From a virus, in the IMG/VR virus record IMGVR_UViG_3300042344_000022, positions 1 through 64,000 of that record: a stretch of 64,000 nucleotides of DNA, one strand, 5' to 3'. Within the stretch, counting starts at the first letter, position 1; every line of letters starts with the position of its first letter. The notes under the pieces are model-generated. The model searched no databases. It saw only the letters and a list, made by a program, of their open reading frames with translations, and was not told the DNA's origin. A program made the translations under genes and the position numbers. This document shows positions 52,782-59,997 of this stretch, in pieces.

Positions 52782-54293
52782 ATGAAAACACTCAAGCAAC
52801 TAAGAGAAGAATATGATATTGCTTTACCTCAGGCATCTCCTGAGGATTTAGTGCTTGAGGATGTTTCTAAACCTAAGAGTGAGATTAAGTCACTATCAGA
52901 TGTACCTTCACAGACAGCAATGCCTAATCTGCTAATGTTTAGACGCATTACTTATAGAAGATATCCTGGTAATCAGACTGTCGCTCTATACTATTCTAAG
53001 ACAGTTGATAAGTATCTTTCTGTGCCATTTGGTCCTAAGGGTAATATAAACCTAAATGAAGCCTCTGTATATGATTCTATGGAAGAACTAGATTTGTATG
53101 AAGGTGCAAAGTGGGAAGCTGTTAAGGGTGGTCTAAAAGGTGCTGCACATGGAGCACTAAGAGGTGCTGCTAAAGGCAATGCTATTGCAGCCGAGCCTGG
53201 TATGGCTATCGGTGCAGTCGTTGGTGCAGCCCACGGTGCTTATAAGGGTGCCAAGACAGCATATAATAAAGCACAAGATATGGAAGAAGATTGGCAGGAT
53301 GTCAATCGTAAAGATAAAACAGACGGTCTATCACAGAAGGCAGTCAATGTCTATCGTCGTGAGAACCCAGGTTCGAAACTAAAGACTGCTGTTACAGAAA
53401 AGAATCCTACAGGTAAGAGAGCATCACGCCGTAAGTCATTCTGCTCACGCATGGGTGGAATGAAAAAGCGTTTGACCTCTGCTAAGAATGCAAGAGATCC
53501 TGATTCACCAATCAATAAGGCACTACGCCGCTGGAACTGCGAGGAAGACTTTAAGTTGAAACTTGCAGAGAAGCGTATGGAAGAAGGTGTTATCGGTGAT
53601 ACCATTGAAAAGGGTAGAAAGTGGGCTCAAGATAAAGTAAAAGATTCCGCTACATTCAAAGCAGCACAAGAACTAGGACATAATCTACCTGGTTATGGTA
53701 ATGTTAAAGCCGCCAAAGAGAAGTGGTCCAAGGGTGATACTTGGGGTGCTGCTAAAGAAGCTGGTAAGAGTGTAGCTAAAGCTGCTGCTACAGGTGCTGC
53801 CGTTGCAGGCGTTGGTGGTGTAGCAAGAGCCGCACTAAGTGGTGCCGCTAGATTAGTTGCTGGAGCCGCTGCTGCTAAAGCCGCTACGGGTGGAGATAAC
53901 AAACCATCAAGTCAAGATACAGGCACAAGAATTTCTACCGATAACATTCAAAAGAGACACATCACAACCAAGTCACCAACATTTGATAGAGGTGATTCTG
54001 CTATTGACAAATCAAGACAGAAAACTCTACTAAGAAAAGATGCAGAGGCTTCAAGCAAAAAGCAAGTCTCAGAGAACAAGATATCCGACCTTCGTCAGAT
54101 GGTAAATGAAGGTTCTCACCGTCTTGATATGAAAATCAACGGAAGACCAGTTCATATAAATACCAGTATGGCTAAAAGAATCCTTGAAGTTTATGATTCG
54201 GTCAATACTAAGAACAAGAAGATTGTTGAAAGTATGCTAAACGAGGACCTTGAATCCTTCAAGAAACTACTAAACTTTTCAATAAAGGCATAA
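52782..54293 (+). CDS. Internal head/core protein with DUF6321 domain and glycine-zipper stretches
   Basis: 503 residues. Residues about 181-253 match DUF6321: DGLSQKAVNVYRRENPGSKL, NPTGKRASRRKSFCSRMGG and ALRRWNC. On both sides lie Gly/Ala-rich stretches with GxxxG spacing (112-160, GLKGAAHGALRGAAKG; 320-370, GKSVAKAAATGAAVAGVGG) that could insert in membranes or pack as amphipathic helices. The C-terminal helices (GSHRLDMKINGRPVHINTS, KKIVESMLNEDLESFKKLL) look like core proteins. LNE and similar tripeptides could be prohead-protease sites. It may be a scaffold component or a protein ejected with DNA; function not established. Confidence 0.65.
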   Translation: MKTLKQLREEYDIALPQASPEDLVLEDVSKPKSEIKSLSDVPSQTAMPNLLMFRRITYRRYPGNQTVALYYSKTVDKYLSVPFGPKGNINLNEASVYDSMEELDLYEGAKWEAVKGGLKGAAHGALRGAAKGNAIAAEPGMAIGAVVGAAHGAYKGAKTAYNKAQDMEEDWQDVNRKDKTDGLSQKAVNVYRRENPGSKLKTAVTEKNPTGKRASRRKSFCSRMGGMKKRLTSAKNARDPDSPINKALRRWNCEEDFKLKLAEKRMEEGVIGDTIEKGRKWAQDKVKDSATFKAAQELGHNLPGYGNVKAAKEKWSKGDTWGAAKEAGKSVAKAAATGAAVAGVGGVARAALSGAARLVAGAAAAKAATGGDNKPSSQDTGTRISTDNIQKRHITTKSPTFDRGDSAIDKSRQKTLLRKDAEASSKKQVSENKISDLRQMVNEGSHRLDMKINGRPVHINTSMAKRILEVYDSVNTKNKKIVESMLNEDLESFKKLLNFSIKA

Positions 54294-54296
54294 TAG

Positions 54297-54794
54297 ATGG
54301 CAAACGGCATTAACGAACACAAACTGATTGATAACAATCGTAGAGCATTAGTCAAGTATGTTGCAACTGTAGATTCTGCGGCTGCTAACGTTGTTCTACT
54401 AGATGTATCGTCATTGGCATATTCTTTGAATACCAATGGTAAGATCATGTCATCTAATACTGATATCAAATCTCTTTACAGAACACAGATCAAAAGAATT
54501 TGGGGACATGGTCACTATAAATCTGGTGGCTATACTTCACTTAGATGGGGTGGTACAAATACTGAAATCTGTCATGTAGGGACAGGTCAATTCGATTTTA
54601 ACTTTGATGCCGAAGGTATGACTGGTGCCATTCCTGCTAACACCGCCGGTACTGGTGATATTGTTTACTCAACAACTGGTGTTGCTGCTGGTGATGTATT
54701 CACACTATTCATTGAACTAAAGAAAGACGGTCGTGATTATGATCAGGGCCAAACAGCCGACTCCGCAGCCTTCAACCCAAAGAGACTAGCATAA
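54297..54794 (+). CDS. Head structural protein of unknown function in the core cluster
   Basis: 165 residues, beta-rich, unlike its helical neighbours: ALVKYVATVDSAAANVVLLDVSSLAYSL in two motifs, SLYRTQIKRIWGHGHYKSGGYTSLRWGG, and VFTLFIELKKDGRDYDQGQT. I recognise this as a protein conserved in the capsid cluster of cyanophage-like T4 relatives, but not its role. A capsid decoration or head accessory protein is a reasonable inference. AAAGG precedes the ATG; TAATG overlap with the next gene. Confidence 0.65.
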   Translation: MANGINEHKLIDNNRRALVKYVATVDSAAANVVLLDVSSLAYSLNTNGKIMSSNTDIKSLYRTQIKRIWGHGHYKSGGYTSLRWGGTNTEICHVGTGQFDFNFDAEGMTGAIPANTAGTGDIVYSTTGVAAGDVFTLFIELKKDGRDYDQGQTADSAAFNPKRLA

Positions 54795-55345
54795 TGTCAC
54801 ATCTTATCGAAAGCATCCTAGACAAAAACTACGTTGTAGCTGAAAGTCATCTTAACGAAAAACTAAACTCTATTATGGAAAAGAAGCTATACGAAAAGAA
54901 GCGTATGGTTGCTGCCCAAATGGATGAAGTGATGGGTGGAAAAGATCCTGCTACTCTTAGATCCCAAGGTTATCGTAGAGCCATTGATGTTCTTGGTTTA
55001 AGTCCTTATGATAAAGCAAAGGAAGCTGCTAAGAAAAGAGCCGAAGCAAGATCAAAAAAATCAAATCAACCAAAACAGACCGAAACTAAACCTAAGGCAG
55101 CAGAAACAAGTGCCGCTCCAGAGGTTAAAATTGAACCAGATGAAGTGAAAAAGAAAGAAACACCAAAAAAGCCTGAGTATAAAAGACCAGGCATGTTGAG
55201 AAGAAACATCAACACATTACAAGGTCGTGAACCAGGTTATGTAGCACCAAAAGATGAAAAAGATATGCAGAGAGGTGGTAAAGTAGGTAAAGCTGCTCGT
55301 GCCGTTCTAACAGGGTTAAGTGGCTACGGCTCTATGGCCGAATAG
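54794..55345 (+). CDS. Prohead core protein, gp67/gp68-like
   Basis: 183 residues. N-terminal helix SHLIESILDKNYVVAESHLNEKLNSIMEKKLYEKKRM (two adjoining segments) is typical of small core proteins; it also resembles the C-terminal helix of the 51449 protein. The middle is a Lys/Glu/Pro/Ala-rich, probably disordered part (residues 75-140), and the basic C-terminus ends KAARAVLTGLSGYGSMAE. Low-complexity charged composition and position before gene 21 fit a scaffold component that the protease degrades. Assignment to a particular T4 gene is uncertain. Confidence 0.62.
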   Translation: MSHLIESILDKNYVVAESHLNEKLNSIMEKKLYEKKRMVAAQMDEVMGGKDPATLRSQGYRRAIDVLGLSPYDKAKEAAKKRAEARSKKSNQPKQTETKPKAAETSAAPEVKIEPDEVKKKETPKKPEYKRPGMLRRNINTLQGREPGYVAPKDEKDMQRGGKVGKAARAVLTGLSGYGSMAE

Positions 55346-55361
55346 TCAAGGAATTAAAAAG

Positions 55362-55369
55362 GATAAATA
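55362..55369 (+). promoter_or_regulatory. Late promoter element GATAAATA before gene 21
   Basis: Ends 5 bases before the gene 21 ATG, so the predicted +1 (about 55375) coincides with the A of the ATG. Transcripts would be leaderless. AAGGA overlaps the motif and would serve only readthrough transcripts. Confidence 0.55.
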
Positions 55370-55374
55370 AGTCT

Positions 55375-56022
55375 ATGAAACTTATTAGAGAAGATATACA
55401 AGACATTCATTACCTCGTAGAGGATAACGGTAAGGGTGGTAAGAACCACTTCATTACTGGTATCTTCATGCAGGCAGAAAAGCAGAACCGTAACGGTCGT
55501 GTTTATCCTATGTCAGTTCTTTCTAAAGAGGCTGACAGATATAACCGTGAATACGTTTCAAAAGGCAGAGCGTTTGGTGAACTAGGTCATCCTGAGAACC
55601 CTCAAATCAACCTAGATCGTGTATCCCACATGATTACATCATTACATCCTGACGGGACAAATTTTATTGGTAAAGCAAAGATTTTAGATACTCCTAACGG
55701 AAAGATAGTTAAGAGTCTACTAGATGGCGGTGCAAGTCTTGGTGTGTCAACAAGAGGCGTAGGGTCTCTCCGTTCGCACAATGGTTATCAGCAAGTCCAA
55801 GACGACTATAAGTTAGCTACAGCGGCAGACATTGTAGCAGACCCTAGCGCACCTGACGCATTTGTGCAAGGCATCATGGAAGGTAAAGAGTGGATTTTTG
55901 AGAATGGTAAGTGGAAAGAGCAAGAGTATTATCGTGCTAAGAAACTTATAAGTGAAGCATCACGTAATGATATTGAAGAAGTTGCCTTGAAGATTTTTGA
56001 AAACTATATTTCAAAACTTTGA
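55375..56022 (+). CDS. 21: Prohead protease gp21
   Basis: 215 residues (T4: 212). Herpesvirus-protease-like serine peptidase with visible catalytic residues: H72 in FGELGHPENP and S125 in GASLGVSTRG. NRNGRVYPMSVL near residue 40 and VSHMITSLHPDG are conserved. It cleaves scaffold, core and capsid proteins after L/I-x-E motifs during head maturation and then digests itself. It lies between the core cluster and the scaffold gene 22, as in T4. Confidence 0.95.
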   Translation: MKLIREDIQDIHYLVEDNGKGGKNHFITGIFMQAEKQNRNGRVYPMSVLSKEADRYNREYVSKGRAFGELGHPENPQINLDRVSHMITSLHPDGTNFIGKAKILDTPNGKIVKSLLDGGASLGVSTRGVGSLRSHNGYQQVQDDYKLATAADIVADPSAPDAFVQGIMEGKEWIFENGKWKEQEYYRAKKLISEASRNDIEEVALKIFENYISKL

Positions 56023-56026
56023 AATT

Positions 56027-56034
56027 GCTAAATA
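56027..56034 (+). promoter_or_regulatory. Late promoter element GCTAAATA before gene 22
   Basis: Five bases after the gene 21 stop. Predicted +1 near 56040; the leader includes AAAGGAG before the ATG at 56056. No late motif occurs between genes 22 and 23, so this is probably also the nearest capsid-protein promoter. Confidence 0.65.
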
Positions 56035-56055
56035 AGGAAAAGGAGTATCCATAAC

Positions 56056-57474
56056 ATGGCATCACTAACAGAAACAGCAAAGGCTGTTTTGCAGGGAAAG
56101 GTTTTGGAAGAGGGTGCTTATCCTGAGGTTTCCCCAGGTAAGATTTCTAACCCTAATCCAGTTGACCCATCTACTGCATCAACAGGCAATGCTAAGACAC
56201 TAAAGCCAAGTTCTAAGTCTGTCGAAGGCAGACATACGAACCCAGGCGCTGCCGATCCTAAGTCACTCGGTAAAGAGGAAGACCTAGGCGGCCAGACCCC
56301 AACATCACTTCCAACTGAAAATCTAGGTGCTAAGGCTTCTGGTTCAAAGGACACATCAAAGTCTGCAAAGGCTTCTGTTGCTGCCGAACCAACTAAGAAA
56401 CTAGCTGCCGAAGAAATGGAACAGGACGGTGAAGTATTCTCAGAAGAGGAAAAGGTTTCTCTTGCAGAACGTCTAAAGGCTCTTAAAGAAGCCCGTAAGT
56501 CCAAGGAAGACGATAAGTCTGAAAAGGAAGACGAGAAGGACGAAGATGAGAAGCACGAAGGCAAGTCCGAAAAGTGCGATGAGGAAGTTGCTATTTCAGA
56601 AGAACTAGAAGATTTCATTGCAGAAGCAATTGAAGCTGGTCTTTCAGAAGAAGAAATCCTTGCTGCTATCGACGAGAACTTTGAGTTCGTAACCGAAGAA
56701 GCAGAAGAAGAAACTGTAGCAGAAGCCCTAGAGACTTATGAAGTCGATATGGCAGAGCATGTTGATGCCCTCCTAGCAGGTGAAAACCTATCAGAGGAGT
56801 TTCATGCTAAGGCTACCACAATCTTTGAAGCCGCTGTAAAAGCAAAGCTAGAAGAAGAAGTCGCTCTACTAGAACAGGCTTATGCCGAAACTCTAGAGGA
56901 GAGAGTCAACGAGATCATGGAAGAACTTGCTTCCAACGTTGATGACTATCTAAACTATGTTGTTGAACAGTGGATTGAAGAAAATGAAGTTGCTGTTGAG
57001 TCTGCACTCCGTTCAGAACTAACAGAAGATTTCATTGGTGGTCTACGTGCCCTATTCGCAGAACATTATATCGATGTTCCAGAAGATTCAGTCAATGTAG
57101 TTGAGGAACTATCTTCAACAGTTGAGGAACTAGAAACAAAACTTAATGAAGAAATTCAGCGTAACGTTGAACTTACCGGTGTTATTGCAGAAGCCCGCAA
57201 GGCAGAACTAATCGGTACAGTTTGCGAAGGTCTAACTGGCGTTCAGGCAGAGAAGCTATCTTCTCTACTAGAAAACGTTGCTTATACCAGCGATGAAGAA
57301 TTTATCGATAAAATCGAAACTCTTAGAGAGAACTATTTCCCAGTAGCAGTTAAGAACGATTCAGTTCTTGACAAGGTAGAAGTTTCAGCAGACCCACAGG
57401 CCCTAACTGAAGGTAACCTAAACGGTCCAATGGCAAACTACGTTAAAGCTATTGGCAAGAGCCTCCCAAGATAA
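56056..57474 (+). CDS. 22: Major prohead scaffold protein gp22
   Basis: 472 residues, much longer than T4 gp22 (269). Almost entirely acidic helix: residues 130-175 are a Lys/Asp/Glu run (KSEKEDEKDEDEKHEGK), followed by long coiled-coil segments such as EELEDFIAEAIEAGLSEEEI and VEELSSTVEELETKLNEEIQ. The C-terminal third (ARKAELIGTVCEGLTGVQAEKL, FIDKIETLRENYF) is the conserved gp22 part. The first 110 residues are Pro/Ser/Lys-rich and extra. It builds the inner core and is cleaved to small peptides by gp21. AAGGAG lies before the ATG. Confidence 0.9.
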   Translation: MASLTETAKAVLQGKVLEEGAYPEVSPGKISNPNPVDPSTASTGNAKTLKPSSKSVEGRHTNPGAADPKSLGKEEDLGGQTPTSLPTENLGAKASGSKDTSKSAKASVAAEPTKKLAAEEMEQDGEVFSEEEKVSLAERLKALKEARKSKEDDKSEKEDEKDEDEKHEGKSEKCDEEVAISEELEDFIAEAIEAGLSEEEILAAIDENFEFVTEEAEEETVAEALETYEVDMAEHVDALLAGENLSEEFHAKATTIFEAAVKAKLEEEVALLEQAYAETLEERVNEIMEELASNVDDYLNYVVEQWIEENEVAVESALRSELTEDFIGGLRALFAEHYIDVPEDSVNVVEELSSTVEELETKLNEEIQRNVELTGVIAEARKAELIGTVCEGLTGVQAEKLSSLLENVAYTSDEEFIDKIETLRENYFPVAVKNDSVLDKVEVSADPQALTEGNLNGPMANYVKAIGKSLPR

Positions 57475-57475
57475 T

Positions 57476-57489
57476 TTAACTTTAGTTAA
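57476..57489. other. Short palindrome in the leader of gene 23
   Basis: TTAACT-TT-AGTTAA, a perfect 6-bp inverted repeat directly after the gene 22 stop and 17 bases before the gene 23 ATG. It could be an operator-like or RNA-processing site; the stem is A/T-rich and weak as RNA. Confidence 0.3.
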
Positions 57490-57506
57490 GAAAGAAGGAA
57501 ACTAAA

Positions 57507-58892
57507 ATGTATCTTACAGAAAACCTAGAGTCAAAGTGGTCCCCAGTTCTGGACCATGATGGTCTCAATCCAATTAAGGACTCTTATCGTCGTGCTGTTA
57601 CAGCCGTCGTTCTAGAGAACCAAGAAAAGGCAATGGCTGAGGAGTCACGCACTCTTAACGAAGCTGCCCCAACTAACGCTGGTGGTGGTCTCGGTGCTGG
57701 TACAGCAATTGGTTCATACGACCCAATTCTTATCTCACTAGTTCGCCGTGCGCTTCCAAACCTAATCGCATACGATGTCTGCGGCGTTCAGCCAATGACA
57801 GGTCCAACCGGCCTAATCTTCGCTATGCGCTCACGTTATAAGGCACAGCAGGCACAGGGTGCAGGTACAACCGACGAAGCACTATTCTTCGAAGCAAATA
57901 CCGCATTCTCATCAAAGAACGCTGCTGGTAACACCGGTGGTGCTGCTGGTACAGAATGGGCAAACACCTCATTCGGTGATTCAGCTAACACCAACCCAGT
58001 TGCCGATCTAAACGGCGACGGTACTGCATTCGGCGTTGGTCGTGGTATGACCACTTCACAGGCAGAAGCACTAGGTGATTCCGGTGCAAATGCTTTCGCT
58101 GAAATGGCATTCAACATCGACAAGGTAACTGTTACTGCTCGTAGCCGTGCGCTAAAGGCAGAATACACCACTGAACTTGCACAGGACCTAAAGGCAATCC
58201 ACGGTCTTGACGCAGAGACAGAACTTGCCAACATCCTTTCAACTGAAATTCTAGCTGAAATCAACCGTGAAGTTATCCGCACCATCTATCGCTCTGCTAC
58301 TGTAGGCGCACAGTATGGTGTTACAACTGCCGGTACTTTCGATCTAGACACCGACTCAAACGGTCGTTGGTCAGTTGAAAAGTTCAAGGGCCTAATCTTC
58401 CACATCGAAAGAGAAGCTAACGCTATCGCCAAGGCAACTCGTCGTGGTAAGGGTAACGTCCTTATCGTTTCTTCAGACGTTGCTTCAGCTATGGCAATGG
58501 CCGGTGTTCTTTCATACACCCCAGCCCTTTCTGCTGATCTAACTGTTGACGATACTGGCAACACCTTCGTTGGTATGCTACACGGCCGCATTAAGGTTTA
58601 TATCGATCCTTACTTCGGTGGTTCAGCAAACGGCGACGAACTAGTTACCGTTGGTTATCGTGGTACTTCACCATTCGATGCTGGTCTATTCTACTGCCCA
58701 TACGTTCCACTACAGATGGTTCGTGCAATCGGTCAGGATACCTTCCAGCCAAAGATTGGCTTCAAGACCCGCTACGGCATGGTTGCAAATCCATTTGCTA
58801 CCGCTTCTGGCGACGGTGTTGTTGCTGGTCGTGAAGTTGCTGGCAAGGCCAACATCTACTACCGCATCTTCCGTGTTCGCAATCTAACCTAA
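57507..58892 (+). CDS. 23: Major capsid protein gp23
   Basis: 461 residues (T4: 521), HK97-type fold. Conserved: WSPVLDHDGLNPIKDSYRRAVTAVVLENQE (given as adjoining motifs), SYDPILISLVRRALPNLIAYDVCGVQPMTGPTGLIFAMR (read in parts from about 70), SRALKAEYTTELAQDLKAIHGLD, and GVLSYTPAL. A prohead-protease site LNE (50-52) before AAPTNAGG fits removal of the first 52 residues, parallel to cleavage after residue 65 in T4. Strong GAAGGAAAC leader. Followed by a strong terminator; no gene 24 (vertex protein) is adjacent. Confidence 0.96.
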   Translation: MYLTENLESKWSPVLDHDGLNPIKDSYRRAVTAVVLENQEKAMAEESRTLNEAAPTNAGGGLGAGTAIGSYDPILISLVRRALPNLIAYDVCGVQPMTGPTGLIFAMRSRYKAQQAQGAGTTDEALFFEANTAFSSKNAAGNTGGAAGTEWANTSFGDSANTNPVADLNGDGTAFGVGRGMTTSQAEALGDSGANAFAEMAFNIDKVTVTARSRALKAEYTTELAQDLKAIHGLDAETELANILSTEILAEINREVIRTIYRSATVGAQYGVTTAGTFDLDTDSNGRWSVEKFKGLIFHIEREANAIAKATRRGKGNVLIVSSDVASAMAMAGVLSYTPALSADLTVDDTGNTFVGMLHGRIKVYIDPYFGGSANGDELVTVGYRGTSPFDAGLFYCPYVPLQMVRAIGQDTFQPKIGFKTRYGMVANPFATASGDGVVAGREVAGKANIYYRIFRVRNLT

Positions 58893-58921
58893 TAGAAGTT
58901 AGATACGATCTAAGAACTGAG

Positions 58922-58949
58922 AGAGAGGCCTTCGGGCCTCTCTTTTTTT
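58922..58949 (+). terminator. Strong rho-independent terminator with UUCG loop after gene 23
   Basis: AGAGAGGCC (58922-58930), loop TTCG, GGCCTCTCT (58935-58943) and a run of seven T (58943-58949). A 9-bp G/C-rich stem with an extra-stable tetraloop, ending the head-gene transcripts. Confidence 0.95.
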
Positions 58950-58953
58950 GTCT

Positions 58954-58961
58954 GCTAAATA
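58954..58961 (+). promoter_or_regulatory. Late promoter element GCTAAATA after the gene 23 terminator
   Basis: Four bases after the T-run. Predicted +1 near 58967, with the leader AGCGGAGGA before the ATG at 58978. It restarts late transcription for the tail-tube-like gene. Confidence 0.68.
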
Positions 58962-58977
58962 GTTAGCGGAGGATAGC

Positions 58978-59496
58978 ATGGCATACGAAGAATTTACTAA
59001 AAACACACCAGAGAACACATCGCTCCTACAGGCGACAAAATATACGTTCATCATTCCTGATATGCCATTCTTGAAATACTTTTGTCAGACTGTAGCACTA
59101 CCTACAGTATCTACATCAGAGGTTGCCATACCCACACCCTTCTCTACCACCTATAGACATGGTGATAAGCTGGTCTATGAGGGGTTAACCCTTACTGCTT
59201 TGGTTGACGAAGATTTGCGTATTTGGGAGGAGTCATATAAGTGGCTTCGTGGATTGACTCGTCCTGCCGAATATGCACAGTATATCAAAGCAAAAGATCC
59301 TAAAGCACCTCTATACTTTGACGGTTACCTAACTATCAATACAAACTCTAATAATCCTAACATGCGTATTAAGTTTCATAACTGCCATCCTACCTCACTA
59401 AGTGGTATTAACTTTGATACTAAGGTTGATGCCGATACTATTCCTACCTGTGATATTACTTTCCGATACGATCTATTTGAGATAGAAAGACTTTGA
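58978..59496 (+). CDS. Tail-tube-like protein (gp19 family; possibly tube cap or initiator)
   Basis: 172 residues. FIIPDMPFLKYFCQTVALPTVSTSEVAIPTPF (in adjoining motifs), HGDKLVYEGLTLTALVDEDLRIWEESYKWLRGL and the end CDITFRYDLFEIERL follow the strand order of gp19: loop-facing N-terminal strands, the DEDLRIWE helix (compare DENFTIRNNLEIW) and the closing FRYDLFE strand. T4 has two gp19 paralogs, gp48 and gp54, at the base of the tube, and gp3 at the top; this protein could fill one of these roles. AGGAGGAT-like ribosome site upstream. Confidence 0.7.
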   Translation: MAYEEFTKNTPENTSLLQATKYTFIIPDMPFLKYFCQTVALPTVSTSEVAIPTPFSTTYRHGDKLVYEGLTLTALVDEDLRIWEESYKWLRGLTRPAEYAQYIKAKDPKAPLYFDGYLTINTNSNNPNMRIKFHNCHPTSLSGINFDTKVDADTIPTCDITFRYDLFEIERL

Positions 59497-59521
59497 CGTT
59501 TCCTTTATAGTATGATATAAT
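59493..59521 (+). promoter_or_regulatory. Sigma70 promoter for uvsY (TTGACG-17-TATAAT)
   Basis: TTGACG at 59493-59498 and a perfect TATAAT at 59516-59521 separated by exactly 17 bases. The -35 box overlaps the stop of the upstream gene. +1 is expected near 59528, 20 bases before the uvsY ATG. It would allow early or middle expression of uvsY and uvsW by unmodified host polymerase. Confidence 0.85.
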
Positions 59522-59547
59522 AGTTGTTTCTACGGAATGGAGTTATT

Positions 59548-59997
59548 ATGTTGAAACCACCAGTGAATATTGACGACTTGATGAAGGAATGGTCACAAGA
59601 TGGTTCTATTGATTCCACATCAATGGAAAAAGAACTATTGAAGATATCTCACCTTCACGGTAAATACCTAAACATCATGTCCTTTCATAGACACCTACTC
59701 CGCAAGATGGAGACTGATTATAAAATCATGAAGGGTCTAAGAGAGGATTACTATCAGGGTCATCTTACACAGGAAGAACTAGTAGAACGTGGTTGGGAAC
59801 CTATGCAGCATGTTCTATCTAACCCACAGATTGCTAGAAAACTCGACACAGACCAAGAACTAAATAAACTGTTACTGAAACGAGTTGCCCATGAGGAGAT
59901 TGTATCTTATTGTGAGAATGTCCTCAAGTCTCTAAACAATAGAACCTGGGACCTAGGCAACTATGTAAAGTATTTGCAGATGACAAACGGTAGATAA
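59548..59997 (+). CDS. uvsY: Recombination mediator UvsY
   Basis: Start chosen at the ATG with TGGAG 5 bases upstream, giving 149 residues (T4: 137); an in-frame ATG at 59524 lies before the ribosome site and at the expected transcript start. Helical protein with DLMKEWSQDGSIDSTSMEKELLKISHLHGKYL (in two adjoining motifs), YKIMKGLREDYYQGHL near residue 70, and ARKLDTDQELNKLLLKRVAHEEIVSYCENVLKSL near the end, all as in UvsY. It loads the UvsX recombinase onto gp32-coated ssDNA. It overlaps uvsW by one base. Confidence 0.9.
   Translation: MLKPPVNIDDLMKEWSQDGSIDSTSMEKELLKISHLHGKYLNIMSFHRHLLRKMETDYKIMKGLREDYYQGHLTQEELVERGWEPMQHVLSNPQIARKLDTDQELNKLLLKRVAHEEIVSYCENVLKSLNNRTWDLGNYVKYLQMTNGR

Noticed and set aside
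56118-56618. Minus-strand open frame opposite gene 22
   Set aside because: Ser-rich translation is the antisense of Glu/Lys/Asp codons in the scaffold gene; no promoter or ribosome site.
57836-58591. Minus-strand open frames opposite gene 23
   Set aside because: Codon bias of the highly expressed capsid gene leaves the reverse frame open; no start signals and no recognisable protein.
58893-59000. Search for a vertex protein gene 24 after gene 23
   Set aside because: The terminator and a tail-tube-like gene follow directly; no second HK97-fold gene is present in the window.
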